31,476 nucleotides of DNA, from NCBI GenBank assembly GCA_946539105.1, contig CAMNHG010000006.1, forward strand, positions 1-31,476, read 5' to 3'. Within the stretch, counting starts at the first letter, position 1; each line of letters begins with the position of its first letter. Shown here piece by piece: positions 14,810 through 20,209 of this stretch. The notes beneath the pieces were generated by a model, which worked only from the letters and a program-made list of their open reading frames with translations, made no database searches and was not told the DNA's origin. Source of the DNA: an uncultured Clostridia bacterium (GTDB taxonomy: Bacteria; Bacillota; Clostridia; Oscillospirales; Acutalibacteraceae). The translations under genes were made by a program, and so were the position numbers.

Positions 14810-15796
14810 TTATTTTAGTTTAGTTAAGATTTCCGCGATGTCGCCGTCTATACAGATTGACTGCACGGCGATTTCCTCGGGGCAGTTTGCCTCGCCGTAA
14901 TTAAGGCAGGCGTAGGTTGCATTGTCATTTATCAATGTCATCTGCCAAAACGGATATTTTATTATCACGGGTGTGTTGCCGCCTACTCCGAGTTCGAGGT
15001 ATAAAACGCGGTCGTTTTCGTGCTTTTTCAAAAATTCGTAGTAAGCCGCCGAGGCTCTGTGCCAGCCCTCGTCCTCGACAAAGCTGTCGTCGGAGCGCAG
15101 GTTCATCACCACATCGCTGCCGTCATCGGGGCATTTCGGGATAAGCTCTGTCGGGATTCTCATTTTGATATTTTTATCCCCGGGAACAGCGAAAACGCCG
15201 TTATCGTCTTTTACAAAGCCCTGAGCTTCCATAGCCTTATAAACCCATTCTTCGTTGTCGTAGGTCTTTTGCAGCTTGCGGTTGACCGACTGGAACAAGC
15301 CGTAGTCGCCTTGGGTATAGAACAGGCGGCTTTTATCGAAGCCTGCTCGCTGAAACTGATGGTCAACGTTCGTTGTAACGGCAAAATATTCCTTGTTCTT
15401 TACAAGCTCAAAAAGCTCGCTGTAGACAGGCTTTGGAGCGTCTATGTAGCGGTTATAGTAGATGTGCCTTGCCCACCACGCCCAGCGTGTTTCTTCATCG
15501 GGAAACGGATAAAATCCTCCCGAGTACATATCGGTAATGCCGAAGTGCTGCCTGAAGTCAAAGAAGTAACGCTCAAAACGCTCGCCGCTGTAGGTAAAGC
15601 CTGCCGAGGTGGACAATCCCGCGCCTGCGCCGATTACAACCGCGTCGCAGTTTATAAGCTCGTTTTTGAGCCTTTCGAGCTGTTCTTCGGGCGTGCCGAT
15701 ACCGTGGGAAGCCTTGCTGAAAACGCGCAGGGCGTTTAGTCCGTTTTCGATTGTCTCCTGATAGCCGTTCGGCAGATAACCGTATTTTCCTTTCAT
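14810..15796 (-). CDS. SIR2-family NAD-dependent enzyme (SirTM-like clade), zinc ligands mostly lost
   Basis: This 328-residue protein has a sirtuin Rossmann core. GAGAGLSTSAGF binds NAD, and TTNVDHQF replaces the usual TxNID. YTQGDYGLFQ stands where classical sirtuins have the catalytic HG, so Gln takes the place of His, as in the macrodomain-associated (SirTM) ADP-ribosyltransferase sirtuins. Close relatives, as I recall them, have Cys pairs after LFQ and in PKCPxCG; here these read FQSVNRKLQ and PKCPDDG, so three of four ligands are missing. It is the last gene of the Rrf2 operon. No macrodomain, GcvH-L or lipoate ligase gene is beside it. ATG at 15796 follows GAGGTG; a GTG at 15805 lies within that site. 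Protein ADP-ribosylation or deacylation is likely. Confidence 0.82.
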   Translation of the reverse strand: MKGKYGYLPNGYQETIENGLNALRVFSKASHGIGTPEEQLERLKNELINCDAVVIGAGAGLSTSAGFTYSGERFERYFFDFRQHFGITDMYSGGFYPFPDEETRWAWWARHIYYNRYIDAPKPVYSELFELVKNKEYFAVTTNVDHQFQRAGFDKSRLFYTQGDYGLFQSVNRKLQKTYDNEEWVYKAMEAQGFVKDDNGVFAVPGDKNIKMRIPTELIPKCPDDGSDVVMNLRSDDSFVEDEGWHRASAAYYEFLKKHENDRVLYLELGVGGNTPVIIKYPFWQMTLINDNATYACLNYGEANCPEEIAVQSICIDGDIAEILTKLK

Positions 15797-15801
15797 CAAT
15801 A

Positions 15802-16422
15802 TCACCTCTTGATTACCGCGCCTGCAGGACAGGCGGTCAGGCAGTTGCCGCAGTGCAGGCAGTGCTCCTGCTCGATTACATATGGAATTTCATCCGTTAC
15901 AATACAGCTTTGCGGACATAACTCCGCGCAGCTTCCGCAGCCGATGCAGCTTTCTGTGATGAAATATCCCTCTTTGTGTTTCTCAGCCTTGCCGAAGGTG
16001 AAGGATTTGCGTTCTATCGGCTTTTTGCTGAGGTCGAACCATTCGCCGCTGCCCCCGTAGATTTGAAAAACCGTCAGCGCGCTTCGGCTTTGCTCAGTGG
16101 GATAAATCTCGTTCATATAAGGATTTTTGACGAACAGCTCGGGGATTTTATCACTTCCGAGCTCGCGCACTCTTCCCCGTACCGAGACGGCAACGCTGGT
16201 CATGGTATCCTCGCCCTTCATTGCGGTTAAGGCGAGGAATTTTCTTTTTATCAGCCTGTCATAAAAGCTCTTACCCCTTGCGGTCAGGAAGTAAAGACTG
16301 CTTTCATCGGCGTCCATCATATCAATAGCGCAGGTCACGGGCAAGCCGTCGTCGTCCACCGTCGCGACTATTGTGCGGTGGATTTTGTTTACTATAAAAC
16401 TTAGATAATCAGCCGTTTTCAT
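15802..16422 (-). CDS. Split-barrel flavin-binding (PNPOx-like) protein fused to a 2x[4Fe-4S] ferredoxin
   Basis: This 206-residue protein has an N-terminal pyridoxamine-5'-phosphate-oxidase-like split barrel (about 1-135), with IVATVDDDGLPVTCAIDMM and YFLTARGKSFYDRL as expected for FMN binding. At the C-terminus are two 4Fe-4S motifs, CIGCGSCAELCP (near 158) and CLHCGNCLTACP (near 187). This is a small redox protein that could pass electrons between a ferredoxin-type donor and flavin. Its start overlaps the stop of the Rrf2 regulator (ATGA), and its own stop lies 5 nt before the sirtuin start, so all three are tightly co-translated. The substrate is unknown. Cytoplasmic. Confidence 0.85.
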   Translation of the reverse strand: MKTADYLSFIVNKIHRTIVATVDDDGLPVTCAIDMMDADESSLYFLTARGKSFYDRLIKRKFLALTAMKGEDTMTSVAVSVRGRVRELGSDKIPELFVKNPYMNEIYPTEQSRSALTVFQIYGGSGEWFDLSKKPIERKSFTFGKAEKHKEGYFITESCIGCGSCAELCPQSCIVTDEIPYVIEQEHCLHCGNCLTACPAGAVIKR

Positions 16423-16862
16423 TTATTTTCCGCCTTTATTTTGCTTTTTACTTCGTCAACTACGTCGCTGAGCTTGATTTGCTTCATCTTGTTTTCCATT
16501 GCAGCCTGCACCTGAGCAAGGCGGCTGTCGGTCGCGGCGTGAATGTTACGTCCAACAGGGCAGTCCATATTGGGGTTCTCGTGGAAGTGGAACAGTCCAA
16601 CGTCCTTTACGCTGTCAACAGCCTCGTAAATGTCGTAAAATGTAATCTCGTCAAGCGGTTTTGCGAGGGTTATTCCGCTCGCGCCTTGGCGGACGTTCAC
16701 CATTCCTGCCTCTTTGAGTTGGGAAAGCACTCCGCGGATAATAACAGGATTAACCCCTGTGCTCTGAGCGATAAAATTGCTCGTCACCTTGTACTCGTCC
16801 TTGAAGCAGTCGATACAGGTGATGATGTGAACCGCGATTGTAAAACGGCTTGTAATCTGCAT
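16419..16862 (-). CDS. Rrf2-family transcriptional regulator (YwnA/HypR-like)
   Basis: This 147-residue regulator has an N-terminal winged helix (residues 1-65, FTIAVHIITCIDCF, then NPVIIRGVLSQLKEAGMVNV) and a helical dimer part. It lacks the three clustered Cys of the Fe-S sensors IscR/NsrR, but has isolated Cys at about 15 and 18 and in MDCPVG, as do the thiol-stress branch members (YwnA, HypR). It probably represses its own operon: a 20-bp palindrome at 16876 overlaps the start of transcription, and a second site at 16888-16913 covers the -10 and is shared with the oxidoreductase promoter. ATG follows GAGGAAG. Confidence 0.87.
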   Translation of the reverse strand: MQITSRFTIAVHIITCIDCFKDEYKVTSNFIAQSTGVNPVIIRGVLSQLKEAGMVNVRQGASGITLAKPLDEITFYDIYEAVDSVKDVGLFHFHENPNMDCPVGRNIHAATDSRLAQVQAAMENKMKQIKLSDVVDEVKSKIKAENK

Positions 16863-16875
16863 AATTCTTCCTCTT

Positions 16876-16913
16876 TTATAAGTTGATACTTATAATATAT
16901 CATATTACAACTT
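16876..16913. promoter_or_regulatory. Rrf2 operator region (two overlapping sites)
   Basis: TTATAAGTTGATACTTATAA (16876-16895) is a palindrome with 8-bp perfect arms. Overlapping it, 16888-16913 matches 17656-17681 at 23 of 26 positions. The latter site covers the -10 and most of the spacer. Binding would block polymerase. Rrf2 being the binder is inference from position. Confidence 0.7.
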
Positions 16914-16922
16914 CTTTTTCAA
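16894..16922 (-). promoter_or_regulatory. Promoter of the Rrf2-flavoprotein-sirtuin operon
   Basis: On the minus strand, -35 TTGAAA (16917-16922), a 17-nt spacer and -10 TATATT (16894-16899) are present. The architecture is the same as at 17662-17690. Confidence 0.75.
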
Positions 16923-16952
16923 GAAGAAGCGGACAGGATTTACCCCGTCCGC
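16918..16952 (-). terminator. Terminator of the oxidoreductase gene
   Basis: On the minus strand GCGGACGGG pairs with CCTGTCCGC (9 bp with one G-U) around a 6-nt loop. TTCTTCTT follows. It lies just upstream of the Rrf2 promoter, whose -35 overlaps the U tract. Confidence 0.7.
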
Positions 16953-16965
16953 CGATATTGTCAAA

Positions 16966-17598
16966 TTACTCTCTGACTACAGAAATTCGCTCTTTGATGT
17001 GATTGCCGCTCTCGATTTCGTCTACCATCGCGATTGCGTAATCGGCATAGCTGATAATGCTCTCGCCCTTTGAGTTGAGCGTAAGCTCCTCACCTGCGAG
17101 AATGTACTTTCCTGTTCTCTCGCCGTCAGCCTGAAAATCACCTGCGGGGCTGATGAATGTCCAGTTAACGTCGTCGCGCTTTCTGAGTTCGTCAAGCTCC
17201 TCGCCCATTGCGTTTGCAAGAGGCATAAAGATTGCCGGGAAATCCGCGCCGTCCTTAACCTGAACGGTATGCTCGGGGTTAACATAAAGGCTGCCTGCTC
17301 CGCCTACGATTAAAAGGCGTGTGTCTGTGCCTGAAAGCACGTCTCAAAGGTGCTGGCTTGTCTTGATGTGCATGGGCTGATCCTCGTCCTTCCACGCTCC
17401 GAAGCCGTCAACAACCGCGTCAAAGCCTGTGAGGTCCTCTTTTGTCAAGTCCATAATGTCCTTCTGCACGTAATCTGTCGCGGCGGTTTTGTTCTCTGCG
17501 TCACGTCCGAAAGCCTTTACCGAAAAGCCTCTGTCGAGTGCTTCCTTAATAACCTTTTGTGATACTCTGCCGTTTGCTGCTACTACTGCGATTTTCAT
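16966..17598 (-). pseudogene. NAD(P)-binding oxidoreductase (YwnB/NmrA-like) interrupted by an in-frame TGA
   Basis: Read through, this is about a 210-residue Rossmann protein. It starts with MKIAVVAANGRVSQKVIKEAL (a variant of GxxGxxG), continues with FDAVVDGFGAW, LLIVGGAGSLYV and TFISPAGDF, and ends in IKERISVVRE. That is the full length of NAD(P)H-binding YwnB-type reductases. The codon at 17344-17346 is TGA, between HL and DVLSGTDTR, in the same frame, with no frameshift. In relatives I recall, this position is Cys (HLCDxLSG). The rest is well conserved, so either the nonsense change is recent, the gene is read through, or TGA is recoded. A GTG at 17340 could start the second half but has no ribosome site. 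The start ATG at 17598 has an AGGAGG site. Confidence 0.72.
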
Positions 17599-17655
17599 AA
17601 TAATATCCTCCTGAATGAATTTTTTATTTGCAAGCAGTTGATTTATTTATCTTGC

Positions 17656-17681
17656 ACTTGTAATATATCACATTACAAGTT
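17656..17681. promoter_or_regulatory. Candidate Rrf2 operator at the oxidoreductase promoter
   Basis: ACTTGTAAT and ATTACAAGT are perfect 9-bp inverted arms around a 7-nt centre (17656-17680). The 26 bases from 17656 match 16888-16913 at 23 positions. It lies over the -10 and much of the spacer. Confidence 0.75.
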
Positions 17682-17690
17682 ACTTGTCAA
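17662..17690 (-). promoter_or_regulatory. Promoter of the oxidoreductase gene
   Basis: On the minus strand, perfect -35 TTGACA (17685-17690), a 17-nt spacer and -10 TATATT (17662-17667). Confidence 0.8.
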
Positions 17691-17719
17691 TAGTTTTATT
17701 ACAACTTTTTGAAAAAATT

Positions 17720-17753
17720 TTAAAAATTAATAGGAGCACCAAACGGTACTCCT
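17720..17753 (-). terminator. Terminator after the ECF-S-like gene
   Basis: On the minus strand AGGAGTACC pairs with GGTGCTCCT (9 bp with one G-U) around GTTT. ATTAATTTTTA follows. Confidence 0.7.
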
Positions 17754-17767
17754 AAAAATGTAGTTTT

Positions 17768-18340
17768 TTATGCGGATTTTTCACTTTTCAGCGGCTTAAA
17801 GCCAAGCTCCTCCTGCATAAGTATCATCAGGGGAACTCCGAGCAGCAGAGGGAACGCCGTTCCGTTGAGGAATATTGTAAGGCTCAACAGCATAAAATCG
17901 ACCTCCGGGTAAAGCAGCTTTACGGCAGGTGCAATTAAAAGTGCTTCGATTACCGAGGATATGACCGTTACCGCGAAATGCTTTAGAAGGTCTTTTGCAT
18001 TTCTCAGCGAGAAATCCTTTCCTGCGATTTTAGCAAAGAAAAGGTAAAATATAAACGGTCCTAAAAAGTTTGCGGCAAAGCCGGCGATTGATGTCCAACG
18101 TACGCTGTCGCTTATTATGTCGCCGATTAAATTTCCTATTGCAAAGGCGATACAGCCGGGGATTCCGAAGAATATGCCGAAAACCGGTTTTAACAGCATT
18201 ACAGGGCGAATATCCGTAAAACCCGGGATAACGCTCATAACCTTGAACGGAACAGCTATAATCAGATAAACTGCTGTAAGTATAACCGTCAGCAAAATAA
18301 ACTTTACGGGCTTGGGGAGATTACTGTTTTTCAGAAACAT
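17768..18340 (-). CDS. ECF-transporter S-component-like membrane protein
   Basis: This 190-residue protein has five to six hydrophobic helices. The stretch ending in LLKPVFGIFFGIPGCIAFAIGNLIGDIISD resembles the substrate-binding S components of energy-coupling-factor transporters (QueT-like group). These bind a vitamin or small organic molecule and need the shared EcfAAT module, which is not in this window. The substrate is not readable. Its start lies 20 bp inside the EamA gene, in another frame, with a GGAGG site, so it is probably coupled to that gene. It ends at the terminator at 17720. Confidence 0.65.
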   Translation of the reverse strand: MFLKNSNLPKPVKFILLTVILTAVYLIIAVPFKVMSVIPGFTDIRPVMLLKPVFGIFFGIPGCIAFAIGNLIGDIISDSVRWTSIAGFAANFLGPFIFYLFFAKIAGKDFSLRNAKDLLKHFAVTVISSVIEALLIAPAVKLLYPEVDFMLLSLTIFLNGTAFPLLLGVPLMILMQEELGFKPLKSEKSA

Positions 18341-19241
18341 TTTTCAGCCTCCTCTTCCCTTTGAACTCAATTATTTCAACTATACTGCCTGCCACAATCA
18401 ACACGGCTCCTATGATATGGAACGGCGTCGGAATTGCCCTTTCTACAAGATTTTCAGGTAAAATCATTCCCCAAATCAAGGAAAAAACTATCTCGAGAGA
18501 ATAGATAATTGTAGATTCTGTAGCGGTGGCTCTTTTTTGCGCAAAGATATTCAGGGTCTGAGCAAACGCCACGATAAAGTACGCGTAAATAAACAGGCTT
18601 GCGATTATCGTGCCCGTCCAGGGGATTGCGGCAAAGGTTTCGGGCTGAAAAATAAACCATAACACAAAGCTGATTACGGAGACGAATACGGAAACAAATG
18701 TTGAAAGCGTAATTGCGTCGTGCTCTTTGGCAAAGTCGTTCAGCTTTACGATAAATACCGCTCTAATCACGCAGCCGAGCAGCATTAACAGCAGTCCCAA
18801 AGGCTGTATTTGCGCCATTTTTCCGCCGAGAGCGATTACTATTCCCGCCAAAACAAGCCCGACTGACAGCCACGTCTTTGCGCCGACGGATTTTTTCATT
18901 GTAATCAGCACAACGGGCAGCACAACCACCGTCATTGAAAAGGTAAACGCGCCTGTGGAAACGTCAAAATATTTTATTCCGTACATATAAAGCGAATTAT
19001 ATCCGCAGTTTAGCACTCCCAAAAGCAGGCAGCGCAGAATCAGCTTTTTTCCCGAACGGCTGAGCTCATTTTTTATACGACGGAAAAAGCAAATTCCGAG
19101 AAGAATCGCGGCTATCCCGTTACAGATAAAGTTTGTTGTAAACGGTAAAACGTCGCCGGGAATACACGAAAATATTATTACCTCTGTAGACCAGCAGAGA
19201 GTTACGCAAATAAGGCAAATATTTGCCTGTAACCTATTCAT
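18321..19241 (-). CDS. EamA/DMT-family transporter
   Basis: This 306-residue protein has about ten membrane helices in two EamA repeats (about residues 5-135 and 145-290), typical of drug/metabolite exporters. Substrate is unknown. The ATG at 19241 follows GGGGAG by 5 nt. An in-frame ATG at 19277 is rejected because it lies upstream of the predicted transcription start. Its 3' end overlaps the ECF-S-like gene by 20 bp. The pairing of an exporter and an S component could mean handling of one related substrate, but that is a guess. Confidence 0.82.
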   Translation of the reverse strand: MNRLQANICLICVTLCWSTEVIIFSCIPGDVLPFTTNFICNGIAAILLGICFFRRIKNELSRSGKKLILRCLLLGVLNCGYNSLYMYGIKYFDVSTGAFTFSMTVVVLPVVLITMKKSVGAKTWLSVGLVLAGIVIALGGKMAQIQPLGLLLMLLGCVIRAVFIVKLNDFAKEHDAITLSTFVSVFVSVISFVLWFIFQPETFAAIPWTGTIIASLFIYAYFIVAFAQTLNIFAQKRATATESTIIYSLEIVFSLIWGMILPENLVERAIPTPFHIIGAVLIVAGSIVEIIEFKGKRRLKNVSEKQ

Positions 19242-19272
19242 ACCCACTCCCCTTTTTCGTTTCGCTTTAATA

Positions 19273-19301
19273 ATCATATCAAATTTTTTTAATTCTGTCT
19301 A
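19273..19301 (-). promoter_or_regulatory. Promoter of the EamA/ECF-S operon
   Basis: On the minus strand, -35 TAGACA (19296-19301), a 17-nt spacer and -10 TATGAT (19273-19278) give a leader of about 25 nt. Confidence 0.6.
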
Positions 19302-19419
19302 TATTAAATGTATAAAAATACACTTTCAGCGAATCAAAATTCTGTTTTTTCGGCAGCTTTCAGCGTATAAGCCGGCAGACAGAACGGCTTTTTAACGATT
19401 AAAACAACGAGTTTGCATA

Positions 19420-19448
19420 AGAAAAACGCGGCAGCCGAAGCCGCCGCG
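19420..19448 (-). terminator. Terminator after the DUF308 gene
   Basis: On the minus strand a 9-bp GC-rich stem (one G-U) closes a TTCG tetraloop and is followed by GTTTTTC; the arms lie at 19427-19435 and 19440-19448. A very stable terminator. Confidence 0.88.
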
Positions 19449-19466
19449 CGTATGATTTACAATTAA

Positions 19467-19979
19467 TTAATTTCTTTTAAGAGCAGGCAGGAACATCATT
19501 GAGAGACCTGTCTCGATAAAGAAGATACCAACCAGTAATCCCTCTGCAATCGCAAGAGCAGCCGGACGGAAGAATGAGTAAATACCAATCAGGATTGCGA
19601 TGATTCCGAGGATTAACTGCAGAATCCAAAGACCTGTGGGGATGGCTTTTCTTGTAATGGCGATTGATGTATAAACATCAATAATGCCCATAACAACAAA
19701 CCATCCTGCGATAACGAAAAGATAAAAGCTGCTTGTGAGCAGGAACATTTTGGGTTCGAAAATCGAAGCAATACCGAGCAGCACGCTCAGAATACTGAAT
19801 ACAAAGCCAATTCCGAATCTTTTGTATCTGATTGCGTTAATGATGCCGAATACACCGTAAACGGTAACCAAAATGATAAGGAAGTAACCGGCACCAAAAA
19901 AGGTAAGTACGGGAGTGAAAATACACGAAAATCCGCAGCATACCATTAAGATACCTAAGATGATAAATAATACGTTCAT
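19467..19979 (-). CDS. DUF308/HdeD-family membrane protein
   Basis: This 170-residue protein has six closely spaced membrane helices in three hairpin pairs, as in the HdeD/DUF308 family. Members are linked to acid or stress resistance in some bacteria, but the molecular role is unclear. The start at 19979 follows GGAGAGG by 7 nt; an ATG 13 codons earlier lacks a ribosome site. It is monocistronic, with its own promoter and terminator. A perfect 13-bp palindrome (GCCGATTATCGGC) lies in its leader. Confidence 0.78.
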   Translation of the reverse strand: MNVLFIILGILMVCCGFSCIFTPVLTFFGAGYFLIILVTVYGVFGIINAIRYKRFGIGFVFSILSVLLGIASIFEPKMFLLTSSFYLFVIAGWFVVMGIIDVYTSIAITRKAIPTGLWILQLILGIIAILIGIYSFFRPAALAIAEGLLVGIFFIETGLSMMFLPALKRN

Positions 19980-20023
19980 AAATACACCTCTCCGGTAAAA
20001 AATATTTGCATAATACACATACC

Positions 20024-20036
20024 GCCGATTATCGGC
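20024..20036. promoter_or_regulatory. 13-bp palindrome in the DUF308 leader
   Basis: GCCGATTATCGGC lies about 15-27 nt after the predicted start of transcription. It could be an operator or a small hairpin. Confidence 0.35.
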
Positions 20037-20057
20037 AATATTTATATTACATATATT

Positions 20058-20086
20058 ATCATATCAATCAAATCAAAATAAGTCAA
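20058..20086 (-). promoter_or_regulatory. Promoter of the DUF308 gene
   Basis: On the minus strand, -35 TTGACT (20081-20086), a 17-nt spacer and -10 TATGAT (20058-20063). Confidence 0.75.
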
Positions 20087-20209
20087 TAGATTAAAGCGTT
20101 AATTCGACAAATTTATTTAATTTTTATAATTTTATACATACGCTTCAAGCTCCTGCCCTTTTTTAGATTTAATAAAGAATGGTGTGAGTCGCGCTAATGC
20201 TTTTGTTTT

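Noticed and set aside
15020..15739. 239-codon plus-strand frame over the sirtuin gene
   Set aside because: It is antisense to a sirtuin with intact NAD motifs, and it has no promoter or ribosome site.
16966..17340. Second half of the reductase as a separate gene starting at GTG 17340
   Set aside because: It has no ribosome site, lacks the nucleotide-binding N-terminus, and is in the same frame as the upstream part.
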